Positions 1 through 8,231 of a stretch of DNA of 53,011 bases are shown here, one piece after another. The first letter of the stretch is position 1, and the number at the start of each line of letters is the position of its first letter. The notes under the pieces are model-generated. The model made no database searches, had not been told where the DNA came from, and saw nothing but the letters and a program-made list of their open reading frames with translations. The stretch is from an uncultured Clostridia bacterium. Lineage in GTDB: Bacteria > Bacillota > Clostridia > Peptostreptococcales > Anaerovoracaceae. A program made the translations under genes and the position numbers. The stretch spans positions 1 through 53,011 of the forward strand of contig CALIYX010000007.1 of NCBI GenBank assembly GCA_938049335.1, read 5' to 3'.

Positions 1-1076
1 GGGTCGCTAGAGTGCGTACGGATTGCAAGAGGCGTCCTGTGGTCAGGTGCAATGAGAACTCTGAAGTCCTCACCTCTTTCTCTAAGTCCCTCAATTATAG
101 GCTTTACTATTCTTGAATCTATGTTCTCTATGCATGCAATTTTGTCCTCGAGCGATCCTGCATGAGATGACTCATCAGGTCCCTCAACATGTACATAGAC
201 GAAGTCATTTCCTCCATCAAAGAGATCTAGCGCTGCCTGAGCCTTACCCTCATAGTTTGTATCAAGGCTTCCCGTCGCGCCTGGAACGATGACGGTTCCA
301 AGTCCAGCGTACATAGCGATGCCTCTGATAAGGTCAATCGCGCTTATAACACTTCCTTTTACGGAGTACTTGTCCTCAAAGTTAACGAGATTAGGTCTCT
401 TTCCCTGTCCCCATATCCAAATTGAGTTTGCTACTGGAAGTCCCTGCTCTCTGCGCTTCTGATTAACCGGATGCTCGTTCATTATGTCGTAGCTTCTTCT
501 CATCATATCGATGAGAAAATCTGCATCCTCACCTTTAGGAAGCCAGTCTCCAACTCTCTTGTCTAAATGATCATGTGGAGGTACCGTCTCATAGTCCGTT
601 CTTCCACCATGCACAAGAAGACAATGTCTATACTGAGTTCCTGTGTAATATCTTAGCTTATCTGAGCCAAACTCTTTGTTCAAAGCCTCAATAAGCTCAG
701 CTGATTCCTCTGATGAAATACAGCCTGCATCGTGGTTTACTATGGTCATATCCTCGTACTTTCCATCACCACTTACCGTGATGAAGTTCGTACGAAAGGC
801 AACATCATCAGGCTCCATATCTATGCCGATGCTGATAACCTCAAGTGGCGATCTACCTGCAAGGTCAGTCCTTGCGTCATATCCCATGAGTCCTAAATTC
901 GCTGCATCGCTTCCCGGTGGAATTCCTGGTGGAATTGTCCTAACCATCCCAACGAGTGCCTTACTTGCTAGTTTATTAATGTTAGGTATGTTAGATACTT
1001 CAAGCGGTGTCTTGCCTCCCAATGACGCAATTTCGTCATCTCCTGAGCCGTCTGGCACTACAATCAGATACTTCAT
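1..1076 (-). CDS. apgM: 2,3-bisphosphoglycerate-independent phosphoglycerate mutase, ApgM type (3' end cut by window edge)
   Basis: Interconverts 2- and 3-phosphoglycerate in glycolysis without a bisphosphoglycerate cofactor. Read on the minus strand from ATG at 1076, the frame stays open to base 1, giving about 358 codons; the last few dozen residues of this roughly 400-residue family lie outside the window. The N-terminus MKYLIVVPDGSGDD carries the metal-binding Asp. The motif PPGSDAANLGLMGYD, near residue 55, contains the expected catalytic Ser. Close to the window edge, APDHRTPLAIRTHSSDP matches the family's conserved HxTP...RTHxSDP block. It starts 2 bases past the serC stop, so the two are cotranscribed and probably translationally coupled. 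Its product 3-phosphoglycerate feeds SerA and SerC, so the cluster has a serine-biosynthesis logic. The archaeal-type ApgM family also includes homoserine-kinase-like members, but the motifs favour the mutase. Confidence 0.88.
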   Translation of the reverse strand, partial: MKYLIVVPDGSGDDEIASLGGKTPLEVSNIPNINKLASKALVGMVRTIPPGIPPGSDAANLGLMGYDARTDLAGRSPLEVISIGIDMEPDDVAFRTNFITVSGDGKYEDMTIVNHDAGCISSEESAELIEALNKEFGSDKLRYYTGTQYRHCLLVHGGRTDYETVPPHDHLDKRVGDWLPKGEDADFLIDMMRRSYDIMNEHPVNQKRREQGLPVANSIWIWGQGKRPNLVNFEDKYSVKGSVISAIDLIRGIAMYAGLGTVIVPGATGSLDTNYEGKAQAALDLFDGGNDFVYVHVEGPDESSHAGSLEDKIACIENIDSRIVKPIIEGLRERGEDFRVLIAPDHRTPLAIRTHSSD

Positions 1077-1078
1077 AC

Positions 1079-2161
1079 TTAATTAGCCTCCTTAAATTCT
1101 TTCATGAATTCTATCAAAGCTTCTACGCCCTCAACAGGCATTGCATTATATATACTTGCGCGCATTCCACCAAGGATTCTATGACCTGAAAGGTTAATAA
1201 GACCTCTCTCCTTAGCCTCTGCGATAAATTTCTTATCTAGGTTCTCATCTCCTGTAACAAAGACTACATTCATTAGTGAACGATCCTCCTTGCGAACCGG
1301 TGCTTTGTAGAAATCGCTTGAATCGATGTAGTCGTAGAGCATATTTGCCTTCTTAACATTAATCTCGTGAATCTTCTTGATTCCGCCGATTCTGTCAAGA
1401 TACTTAAACACCTCTCCTGCAATGTAAATCGTAAAGCAAGGTGGCGTGTTGTACATCGAATCCTTATCTGCATGCGTCTTATAATCTAGATAAATTGGAG
1501 TATTCTCAGGTGCAAATCCAAGAAGATCTTCCCTGATAATAACAATGGTAACTCCTGCTGGTGCAATGTTCTTCTGAGCTCCAGCATATATCAATCCATA
1601 CTTAGTCACATCAACTTCCTCTGAAAGTATGCAGCTTGACATATCTGCAACTAGCGGAATATCTCCTGTCTCAGGGATATATGGGAAGTGTGATCCGAAG
1701 ATGGTGTTGTTTAGACAGATATAAACATAGTCTGCATCCTCTCTGATATCCTCTTTCTTTACCTTAGGAATATATGTGTAGTTCTCATCCTTGGAGCTTG
1801 CAATAACCTTGATATCGCCGAACTTCTCAGCTTCCTCAGCTGCCTTCTTCGCCCAGTTTCCTGTTACTATATAATCTGCCTTCTTTGATTTTCTCAAAAG
1901 GTTAATTGGAACCATAGAAAACTGAAGCGTTCCACCGCCCTGAAGGAATAGAACCTTGTAATTGTCAGGTATGTTCATAAGCTTTCTGAGATTTGCCTCA
2001 GCATCATCCATGATCTGCTGAAAGTCCTTTGATCTATGGCTCATCTCCATAACGGACTGTCCACAGCCCTTGTAGTTAGTCAAATTTGCTGCTGCATCCT
2101 CCATCACCTCTAGTGGCAATACGGATGGTCCTGCCGAGAAGTTAAAAACTCTTTTATCCAT
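1079..2161 (-). CDS. serC: Phosphoserine aminotransferase
   Basis: PLP enzyme that transaminates 3-phosphohydroxypyruvate to O-phospho-L-serine with glutamate, the second step of serine synthesis. The 360 residues match the normal family length. The N-terminus RVFNFSAGPSVLP is the family signature. The PLP-binding lysine lies in AGAQKNIAPAG near residue 197, and SGHRILGGMRASIYNAMP is the conserved C-terminal substrate-binding block. ATG at 2161 is preceded by AAAGGAGAAATAAC, a good ribosome binding site, and by a TATAAT-like -10 around 2183-2188 on the minus strand. The gene is divergent from serA and immediately upstream of apgM. Function is confident from family motifs and from the serA neighbour. 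Confidence 0.96.
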   Translation of the reverse strand: MDKRVFNFSAGPSVLPLEVMEDAAANLTNYKGCGQSVMEMSHRSKDFQQIMDDAEANLRKLMNIPDNYKVLFLQGGGTLQFSMVPINLLRKSKKADYIVTGNWAKKAAEEAEKFGDIKVIASSKDENYTYIPKVKKEDIREDADYVYICLNNTIFGSHFPYIPETGDIPLVADMSSCILSEEVDVTKYGLIYAGAQKNIAPAGVTIVIIREDLLGFAPENTPIYLDYKTHADKDSMYNTPPCFTIYIAGEVFKYLDRIGGIKKIHEINVKKANMLYDYIDSSDFYKAPVRKEDRSLMNVVFVTGDENLDKKFIAEAKERGLINLSGHRILGGMRASIYNAMPVEGVEALIEFMKEFKEAN

Positions 2162-2238
2162 GTTATTTCTCCTTTAGCTTATATTATATAAATTGAATTA
2201 AGTTTCTAGTTATAGACCTTTCTTATTTTATCACTATA

Positions 2239-2267
2239 TTGAAAGCTACGCAATCCAGTGCTATAAT
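2239..2267 (+). promoter_or_regulatory. serA promoter
   Basis: TTGAAA at 2239-2244 and TATAAT at 2262-2267 with a 17-base spacer give a strong vegetative promoter reading toward serA. The 9-mer AGTGCTATA overlaps the -10 (2257-2265) and recurs at 2283-2291. A small hairpin (AAGCTTC-AAGC-GAAGCTT, 2300-2317) follows in the leader. These could be regulator sites, but no regulator is identified. Confidence 0.75.
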
Positions 2268-2350
2268 AATTTGAATGACTTTAGTGCTATATTTCAGTGA
2301 AGCTTCAAGCGAAGCTTTAGGATTAAATATAAATGCTTAGGAGGCTATAA

Positions 2351-3514
2351 ATGTATAAAATTTCAACGCTCAACAAAATTTCCCCAGTGGGCCTAGCCCG
2401 CTTTACAGATGCCTACGAGATAGTAGACGGCGCAAACGGAATAGACGGTTCTGCAGGTGTTCTCGTGCGCAGCCAGGCTATGCACGATATGCAATTTGAC
2501 GAATCACTTCTTGCCATAGCAAGAGCCGGTGCTGGCGTAAACAATATTCCTTTAGAGTCATGTGCTGATCAGGGAATCGTTGTTTTCAATACCCCTGGTG
2601 CAAATGCAAACGCGGTTAAAGAGCTCACAGTCGGAGCCTTGATTTTAGCTGCACGAAATCTAGATAAGGCCATTGCTTGGACAAACGCCTTTGCTGGTAA
2701 GGAAAGCGAAAACATTGGCAAGGAGGTTGAGAAAGGTAAGAGCAAGTTCGCAGGAAGTGAGCTAAAGGGAAAGACAATCTCTGTATTCGGGCTTGGCGCA
2801 ATCGGAATCCTCGTGTGCAATGCTGCATCAGATCTCGGTATGGACGTAATAGGATATGATCCTTACCTAGGAGTGCACTCAGCCCTTCGTTTAAACGCAT
2901 CAGTTAAGATAGAGACTAAGCCTGAAGCTGCTCTGGCAAAAGCCGACTATGTCAGCCTTCACCTCCCATCGCTTCCAAGCACAAACGGAATGTTCAACGC
3001 AGAGCTTCTTTCAAACATCAAGCCAGGCGCTGTCTTCCTAAACTTCTCAAGAGATAAGCTTGTTGAAGAGGATGCTATGATAGATGCTCTAGAGTCAGGA
3101 AAGATTTCTAAGTACATCACTGACTTTGCAACAAACGGCATTATCGGAAGAGATGATGTTGTTTGCATGCCTCACCTAGGAGCTTCTACAGAGGAAGCTG
3201 AGGATAACTGTGCAATGATGGCTGCAGAGGAAATCATGGACTACCTAGAGAACGGAAACATAAGAAACTCCGTTAACTTCCCTGCTGTTGACCTTGGTCC
3301 TATCGGAACTCAGACAAGAGTTGCACTCATAACAAAGAACGAGCCATACCCAGCAAAGCTTGCTGCCGCAATGTTCGCAGACAAGAATATCACGGCTATT
3401 GCAGGTGCTACACGTGGTGAATACGGCTACGCACTAGTTGCAACAGATGATGAAATAACAGAAATCCCAAAGGTTCCTGAGGTTCTACGCGTGCGCGTTT
3501 TGACAACAGACTGA
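2351..3514 (+). CDS. serA: D-3-phosphoglycerate dehydrogenase
   Basis: Oxidises 3-phosphoglycerate to 3-phosphohydroxypyruvate with NAD+, the committed step of serine synthesis. At 387 residues it is the short SerA type. The substrate domain (about 1-95 and 285-315) brackets a Rossmann domain with the dinucleotide motif VFGLGAIG near 145-152. The catalytic Arg lies in NFSRDKLV near 237, and the His in MPHLGAST near 276. About 70 C-terminal residues form a small ACT-like regulatory segment. ATG at 2351 follows TTAGGAGGCTATAA, an excellent ribosome binding site. It is divergent from serC, so the two halves of the pathway share one control region. Confidence 0.93.
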   Translation: MYKISTLNKISPVGLARFTDAYEIVDGANGIDGSAGVLVRSQAMHDMQFDESLLAIARAGAGVNNIPLESCADQGIVVFNTPGANANAVKELTVGALILAARNLDKAIAWTNAFAGKESENIGKEVEKGKSKFAGSELKGKTISVFGLGAIGILVCNAASDLGMDVIGYDPYLGVHSALRLNASVKIETKPEAALAKADYVSLHLPSLPSTNGMFNAELLSNIKPGAVFLNFSRDKLVEEDAMIDALESGKISKYITDFATNGIIGRDDVVCMPHLGASTEEAEDNCAMMAAEEIMDYLENGNIRNSVNFPAVDLGPIGTQTRVALITKNEPYPAKLAAAMFADKNITAIAGATRGEYGYALVATDDEITEIPKVPEVLRVRVLTTD

Positions 3515-3549
3515 TAGTTTTATTTGGGCTATAGCTCAACTTTTATAAA

Positions 3550-3595
3550 AAAAATTCCGCTATACATGCAATCTTGCACGCATAGCGGTTTTTAT
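3550..3595. terminator. Bidirectional terminator between serA and yihY
   Basis: The stem CCGCTAT...ATAGCGG (3557-3588) is flanked by A-rich sequence on the left and TTTTTATTT on the right. It can end serA on the plus strand and the convergent yihY operon on the minus strand. Confidence 0.85.
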
Positions 3596-3605
3596 TTGCA
3601 AATAT

Positions 3606-4427
3606 TTATTTCTCCTTCATATCAGCCCAAACCTTGTTTAGAATGATTCCTAGAACAAACACCCATGAAACAAAGTATAGCCAAAACATCGAAATCGATA
3701 AGCTGGCCATAGATCCGTAAAGGATGTTGTTTGTCACTGCCCTTGTTGTATATCTTGAGTAAAAGATTGTAACTAGTAGCATTCCAACTGCGCAGAAAAT
3801 GGTTCCTGGAACAACACTTCTTGCTTTTAGCTTACACTTTGGCAGCATGTAGTAGTTCATGAATATAAGGAAAAAATATAGCGCTCCTGCAATAGGCCAG
3901 CGAAGGAAGGTCCATATCCAGTCGAGCCTGCTGTTTATCTGCAAGCGAGTTGCCAAAAATTCTAGGACTAGCTCTCCGTATCCGAGAACTATGAATATGA
4001 ATACCATCGCTATTACTGTAACTACTACAGCCATCATCGAGCGAAGTCTATCAAGCCAAAAGTTTCCGAAATCCTGTCCATCAGAATAGCTGTAATTCAG
4101 CACTCTCAGCAGTGTAAACTGTATCCTTGAAGCAGCCCAGATGGCCATTATAATTAGGAAAAAGTTTGTTGTCGTCTGTGGCCTGAACTCAAAAATTTTG
4201 TTCAGAAATACCATAGCTTCACTAGAAAAATTCTTCTCAAACCAGTTCTGTAGCAAATCTATAGACAGATTAAAAACGCCTAGTAGCTGCGTGAGCAGAA
4301 CTATACTTGGGAAAATTGATAATATGAAATAAAAGGCTATCTGCTCAGGGATTCCTTGGTAGTAAGGATCCTGATACTCTTTGATGCCTAGGTAGATCAT
4401 TCGGAAAAACTTTTTCTTGAGAGTCAT
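3606..4427 (-). CDS. YihY/BrkB family inner-membrane protein
   Basis: Polytopic membrane protein of the YihY/virulence-factor BrkB family; the molecular function of this family is not established. I chose ATG at 4427 (MTLKKKFFRMIYLG, 273 residues), which follows GGTGAGCAC, over a GTG at 4460 that would overlap the end of rdgB. The hydrophobic segments are typical: FYFILSIFPSIVLLTQLLGV, IIMAIWAASRI, a long MMAVVVTVIAMVFIFIVLG helix and a C-terminal helix ending VFVLGIILNKVWADMKEK. The family hallmark, an N-terminal amphipathic stretch with PEQIAFYFILSIFPS, is present. It is the last gene of an operon with rdgB and an FMN oxidoreductase. Older annotations calling this family ribonuclease BN are erroneous. 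Confidence 0.87.
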   Translation of the reverse strand: MTLKKKFFRMIYLGIKEYQDPYYQGIPEQIAFYFILSIFPSIVLLTQLLGVFNLSIDLLQNWFEKNFSSEAMVFLNKIFEFRPQTTTNFFLIIMAIWAASRIQFTLLRVLNYSYSDGQDFGNFWLDRLRSMMAVVVTVIAMVFIFIVLGYGELVLEFLATRLQINSRLDWIWTFLRWPIAGALYFFLIFMNYYMLPKCKLKARSVVPGTIFCAVGMLLVTIFYSRYTTRAVTNNILYGSMASLSISMFWLYFVSWVFVLGIILNKVWADMKEK

Positions 4428-4440
4428 GTGCTCACCGTTT

Positions 4441-5043
4441 CTAAATCCCGCCTCTTTCACTCAGCAATCTCTCCATTTCTTCAAGCGCCTTTGCTCTATG
4501 GCTGATTTTGTTCTTTGTCTCTGCATCCATCTGCGCAAATGTCCTCTGATATCCATTTGGAATAAACAGCGGATCGTAGCCAAAGCCAAACTCCCCTTCT
4601 TCCCTATCTATTATGTGGCCAGGGCACTCTCCCCTTGCCACAAGAGTCTCCCCATCAGGGAAAACTATGGTTATAACAGAAACAAACTTTGCACGTCTAT
4701 CAGTGTAGGTCACGCCGTCTAGCATGCATAGCAGCTTCTCGTTATTTTTCTTATCATCGGCATTATCACCTGCATATCTTGCTGAGTATACGCCTGGCTC
4801 TCCGTTAAGATATTCGACCTCTAAGCCTGAGTCATCGGCAATCGTTATTTCATTGGAGTACTTCATTATTTCATAGGCCTTTTTGTAGGAGTTTTCCTCA
4901 AAGGTCTCACCGTCTTCTTCTATTTCAAAATGAGGTATTCCAGCATCATCCCTTGAAATAACCTTCATGCCGTACTTCTCAGTAATTGCAGTTATCTCCT
5001 TTATCTTGTGCTCGTTTCTTGACGCAGCAATTATAGTTTTCAT
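4441..5043 (-). CDS. rdgB: XTP/dITP diphosphatase (RdgB/HAM1)
   Basis: House-cleaning pyrophosphatase that hydrolyses dITP, XTP and related deaminated purine triphosphates to monophosphates, keeping them out of DNA. The 200 residues match the family length. The N-terminal substrate loop AASRNEHKIKEI, DDSGLEVEYLNGEPGVYSAR with the catalytic Asp near 70, and FGFGYDPLFIPNG near 155 with C-terminal SHRAKAL are all conserved. ATG at 5043 follows GGAGAAGTA. It lies between the FMN oxidoreductase (18 bases upstream) and yihY (13 bases downstream to the preferred start), consistent with one transcript. Confidence 0.95.
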   Translation of the reverse strand: MKTIIAASRNEHKIKEITAITEKYGMKVISRDDAGIPHFEIEEDGETFEENSYKKAYEIMKYSNEITIADDSGLEVEYLNGEPGVYSARYAGDNADDKKNNEKLLCMLDGVTYTDRRAKFVSVITIVFPDGETLVARGECPGHIIDREEGEFGFGYDPLFIPNGYQRTFAQMDAETKNKISHRAKALEEMERLLSERGGI

Positions 5044-5061
5044 TACTTCTCCATATCAAAA

Positions 5062-6045
5062 TTATTTAAAAACGCTAACCATATCACTACTGATTTCCTC
5101 AAGTGAACATGCTCCGCACATAGCCATCGTGTCCTCTAGTTCGTGCTTTAGCTTTTCGGCAAGTTCTTTGACAGCTTCGCCTGCTCCTACATAGACTGAA
5201 CTTACGAAAGGTCTTGCTATGATAACAGCATCTGCTCCAAGCGCTAATGCCTTGAAAACATCTACGCCTGTTCTTATTCCGCCGTCAACAAAGATTTTCA
5301 TAGATCCGTCGACAGCCTTAACTATATCCTCTAAAACCTCTGCAGTTGCAGGACACTGGTCGAGAACTCTACCGCCGTGATTGCTCACGACTATAGCGCT
5401 TGCACCAGCCTCTTTTGCTTTTAGCGCGGCTTTTGGTGTCATTATACCCTTTACTATGAAAGGAACATCAAGAAGCTCAACGATTTCTCTAAGCTGCTCA
5501 ACCGATTTGCTCCCTGCTGGAGGAGTAAAGTTCTTCAAAAATGGAAGTCCTGCAGCATCTATATCCATGGCTACTGCAAAAGCATTAGCCTCCTTAGTAA
5601 GCTCAATCTTCTTCTTAATCATCTCTAGATTCCAAGGCTTAATTGTTGGGATTCCACGTCCCTCAGCTTCCTTAACGGCCTCACAGCCTGAAACCATCTG
5701 GTCGTCATCCATTCCATCTCCTGTGAAGGCTGCAATACCTGCCTCATTACAGGCTTTAATCAAAACCTTGTTGAAGCTTCTGTCATCGTATTCATCACTA
5801 TAGTGCATCTTTACTGCGCCTATAGGCCCTGCGAATATAGGGGCAGAAAAAGACCTTCCGAATATCTCAAAATCAGTACTTATCTGCTTTTTCTCCACTA
5901 AAGTGTCCATATTTACGCGTATATCGCGCCACTTATCAAAGTTTCTGATTGCGACATCGCCAGTTCCCTTTGCCCCTGGACCAGGAATGGTATTTCTACA
6001 GGCCCTGCCATCGCAAACCTTGCATAGCTTACATAAATTCCCCAT
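5062..6045 (-). CDS. FMN-dependent alpha-hydroxy-acid oxidoreductase family protein
   Basis: TIM-barrel flavoprotein related to lactate/glycolate oxidases and type 2 IPP isomerase; the substrate is unknown. The start is ATG at 6045, preceded by CGGAGGACGAAAT, giving 327 residues; a longer in-frame start upstream lacks a ribosome binding site. The N-terminus has a cysteine cluster (CKLCKVCDGRACRN) seen in anaerobe members and absent from classical lactate oxidase, suggesting a metal or disulfide site. The barrel shows SNHGGRVLD near 229 with the catalytic His and FVDGGIRTG near 262 for FMN phosphate binding. A C-terminal AMCGACSLEEI adds two more cysteines. It is the first gene of an operon with rdgB and yihY. 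Confidence 0.85.
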   Translation of the reverse strand: MGNLCKLCKVCDGRACRNTIPGPGAKGTGDVAIRNFDKWRDIRVNMDTLVEKKQISTDFEIFGRSFSAPIFAGPIGAVKMHYSDEYDDRSFNKVLIKACNEAGIAAFTGDGMDDDQMVSGCEAVKEAEGRGIPTIKPWNLEMIKKKIELTKEANAFAVAMDIDAAGLPFLKNFTPPAGSKSVEQLREIVELLDVPFIVKGIMTPKAALKAKEAGASAIVVSNHGGRVLDQCPATAEVLEDIVKAVDGSMKIFVDGGIRTGVDVFKALALGADAVIIARPFVSSVYVGAGEAVKELAEKLKHELEDTMAMCGACSLEEISSDMVSVFK

Positions 6046-6108
6046 ATATTTCGTCCTCCGATTCAAATTTACCAAACTTAGATACTTATGTCAAATCACA
6101 CAGTTTCT

Positions 6109-6549
6109 CTATTCGTCAAGGGCTCCAAAATTCTCCCTCAGTTCCTTATTAAGCTCAATGTCTGTAATAAGAAGTATCAAACCAAAAATCGGTCCTGCAA
6201 TTATTAAAATCACCGGAATTAGCAATATCAACATGCTTAATATGTTTGCTCTACTATATAGCCTGCCGTATTGGGTAAGTGGCATCACGGATTCAAAACG
6301 TTCTATATACCATGTAACAAACGGACTGCTGTAAGGATACATTACAGCAAGCATATTTAGCACGCTCATCAAAATAAAATATATAATACCAATTATTATG
6401 GCGATGCTTCGCACTCTTTTTGCCACAGCCTTGCATATTTTCACCTTTTGATCATCACTTAGATGGCTTAGTCCGGGTTTAATCGAGCACTTCTTCCGCA
6501 ACCTTCGCATTGCATACTTATATATGTAATGGTTCTTTATATTTCCCAT
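6109..6549 (-). CDS. Small membrane protein of unknown function
   Basis: 146 residues that I do not recognise. A basic N-terminus (about 55 residues, rich in Arg and Lys) precedes three hydrophobic stretches: IAIIIGIIYFILMSVLNMLA, a short region near LYSRANILSML, and LILLIPVILIIAGPIFGLILL. The C-terminus is acidic (ELRENFGALDE). ATG at 6549 follows AAGAGGTGGC, a fair ribosome binding site. It sits upstream of the FMN oxidoreductase on the same strand, 63 bases away, and may share its transcript. No catalytic motif is visible. Confidence 0.7.
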   Translation of the reverse strand: MGNIKNHYIYKYAMRRLRKKCSIKPGLSHLSDDQKVKICKAVAKRVRSIAIIIGIIYFILMSVLNMLAVMYPYSSPFVTWYIERFESVMPLTQYGRLYSRANILSMLILLIPVILIIAGPIFGLILLITDIELNKELRENFGALDE

Positions 6550-6599
6550 ATGCCACCTCTTAATTACATTTTCTCAGTAAAAACATGCTGTATCAAAAC

Positions 6600-6628
6600 T
6601 TTTTCTTATAAATATTTTATGCTATAAT
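6600..6628 (+). promoter_or_regulatory. Probable promoter of the AEC transporter gene
   Basis: A TATAAT -10 lies at 6623-6628, 34 bases before the start codon. The -35 region is T-rich (TTTTCT) and only weakly matches consensus. Confidence 0.5.
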
Positions 6629-6661
6629 ACATATCATTACAATGAAAATTTGAGGAGAATC

Positions 6662-7606
6662 ATGCTTACCATACTTATTAAAATTCTAGTCATCTTTGCG
6701 ATGATCTTCGTTGGCTTATTTGCAAATAAGCGAGGTATCCTACCTGCCGAATCAAATAAATATCTCGTAGATCTTTTGATCCTTATCACATCACCTGCGA
6801 TGATTCTTCATGCCATGGCAACAGGAAAGCTAAATAAGGAGCTATTTAGCGATACGATTACAGTTCTCGTAGGCGCTGCCATATTTTTTACAGTAATGCC
6901 TTTGATTGCATTTCTACTAAGCAAGCTACTAAGGAATACCCCTTCAGCAGACGTAGGAGTTCTCATGGTGGTAATGACCGCTGTAAACACTGGATTCATG
7001 GGCTTTCCTATAACCAAAGCAATATTTGGAGATTATATTTTCTTCCTGATAGTAATAGCAAACATTCCTCTGAATATCTACTTATATATGATAGCGATAT
7101 TCCAGATGAATTTCGGTAAGGATAGTAGCTCAGACCTGAGGCAGACCATCAAATCTGCACTCAATCCATGCATAGTTGCAGCACTTCTTGGTGCAGTCAT
7201 ACTCTTTGGAGGCATACATCTGCCGGCACCAGTTATCGACTTTTTCGATCTGATAGGTGATGCAACAATTCCGCTTTCGATGTTCATCGTAGGAATACAG
7301 CTTGCCGGAAGCAATGTGATGTCGATACTAAGGAACAAGGACCTTATCATAGCTTCAACGATAAATCTCGTCTTCGTTCCACTTATAACCTTCCTAGCGG
7401 TGCACTGGCTACCTATTTCTAATGGAGCAAAGCTGACGCTTGTCTTCTCATCATGCTTTCCTTGTGCAGTTGCATCAGTTGGTGTTGCAGCAAAAGAGGG
7501 ACACAATGCAGACCTTGTTGCAGAAGGCGTTGCTCTCACAACTACATTCTCTTTGATAACACTTCCGATTGCAGCGACAATATTAAGCAGTATATACGGG
7601 ATCTAA
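6662..7606 (+). CDS. AEC (auxin efflux carrier) family transporter
   Basis: Ten-helix secondary carrier; bacterial members move malate, other organic anions or unknown solutes. The start is ATG at 6662 after TTGAGGAGAATC, giving 314 residues; a TTG four codons earlier overlaps the ribosome binding site. Two five-helix halves are visible, split by a hydrophilic loop (GKDSSSDLRQ) near residue 160. Family features include MVVMTAVNTGFMGFPI near 107 in the first half and CFPCAVASVGVAAKEG in the second. It has its own promoter and terminator. A second AEC gene, only distantly similar, lies at 9108-10049. Substrate cannot be inferred. Confidence 0.88.
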   Translation: MLTILIKILVIFAMIFVGLFANKRGILPAESNKYLVDLLILITSPAMILHAMATGKLNKELFSDTITVLVGAAIFFTVMPLIAFLLSKLLRNTPSADVGVLMVVMTAVNTGFMGFPITKAIFGDYIFFLIVIANIPLNIYLYMIAIFQMNFGKDSSSDLRQTIKSALNPCIVAALLGAVILFGGIHLPAPVIDFFDLIGDATIPLSMFIVGIQLAGSNVMSILRNKDLIIASTINLVFVPLITFLAVHWLPISNGAKLTLVFSSCFPCAVASVGVAAKEGHNADLVAEGVALTTTFSLITLPIAATILSSIYGI

Positions 7607-7615
7607 TTTAATACA

Positions 7616-7650
7616 AATAAAAAAACGCACTGGCTAGATGCGTTTTTTTA
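7616..7650. terminator. Terminator after the AEC transporter gene
   Basis: AAAAACGCA, loop CTGGCTAGA, then TGCGTTTTTTT (7621-7649): a short GC-core stem followed by a T run. The A run on the left could also serve the convergent DUF2325 gene. Confidence 0.85.
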
Positions 7651-7712
7651 TTGTGTGAATTGTAAAGCCAAAAGGAAAAATTATTTCTACCGTTTGACGC
7701 ATATAAAATATG

Positions 7713-7994
7713 CTATTGCGTTAACTCCTTGAGTAACTCTGCTAAAGCCGAAGCACTGCTACTATGGCAGTGTGCTACAGGAATGCCCTCTTTCTTTGCT
7801 GCCGATTTTGCAGCGTTAACCATCTTATGTGACACAGTTCCCGTAAAACATATGAGCATATCTGGAGAGCCAATTTTCTTCTTTATAGCGCCCTTCTCTT
7901 TGGTATAAACCTTAGCGCTACATCCATACTCCCCACAAATTTGCTCGTATCTATGGCTCATGCACTCATTACCCCCAATTATTACGACACTCAC
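7713..7994 (-). CDS. DUF2325 domain protein
   Basis: 93-residue protein of the DUF2325 family, whose function is unknown. The N-terminus SVVIIGGNECMSHRYEQIC and the middle block CFTGTVSHKMVNAAKSAAKK match the conserved pattern VGG...RYxxxC...FTxxVSHKMV. The closing GIPVAHCHSSSASAL contributes a CxH motif. Conserved Cys and His residues hint at a redox or metal role, which is inference. The start is GTG at 7994, supported by GGAGGGCGTGAG directly upstream; no better ATG exists in frame. The gene has a leader of about 130 bases with a promoter and an 18-bp perfect palindrome (8102-8119), so it is probably regulated on its own. Confidence 0.82.
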   Translation of the reverse strand: MSVVIIGGNECMSHRYEQICGEYGCSAKVYTKEKGAIKKKIGSPDMLICFTGTVSHKMVNAAKSAAKKEGIPVAHCHSSSASALAELLKELTQ

Positions 7995-8101
7995 CTCACG
8001 CCCTCCAATCGAGAATTAAAAGTGATATATAGTCCGAGTTAATTGTGATTAAAGCTATATTAAGAAGTAGCTCCACTCATATTAACTTGACAGTCAGTTT
8101 T

Positions 8102-8119
8102 AGTTAGTTATAACTAACT
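8102..8119. promoter_or_regulatory. 18-bp perfect palindrome, probable operator
   Basis: AGTTAGTTATAACTAACT reads the same on both strands. It lies just downstream of the minus-strand promoter of the DUF2325 gene, and it overlaps the -10 of a plus-strand promoter-like pair (TTGACA 8087-8092, TATAAC 8109-8114). A half-site copy AAACTAACT occurs at about 8139-8147 inside the minus-strand promoter. The symmetry suggests a dimeric repressor, possibly a metal regulator of the DtxR type whose boxes share the TTAG...CTAA ends; that assignment is speculative. Confidence 0.6.
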
Positions 8120-8127
8120 GTATGTCT

Positions 8128-8156
8128 ATGTTAGCAGAAACTAACTCAGTTGTCAA
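8128..8156 (-). promoter_or_regulatory. Promoter of the DUF2325 gene
   Basis: On the minus strand TTGACA (8156-8151) and TAACAT (8133-8128) are separated by 17 bases. The palindrome at 8102-8119 would overlap or follow the transcription start. Confidence 0.6.
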
Positions 8157-8167
8157 CAACTTTTTCA

Positions 8168-8201
8168 AAAAAAAGAACAGAACCTTTTAAATGGTTCTGT
8201 T
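8168..8201 (-). terminator. Terminator of the mrp gene
   Basis: The stem AACAGAACC/GGTTCTGTT (8176-8201) is followed on the minus strand by a run of eight T. It ends the transcript of the Mrp ATPase gene. Confidence 0.88.
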
Positions 8202-8231
8202 ACTTAAATTTAATTCTTTATCCGATTAGCA

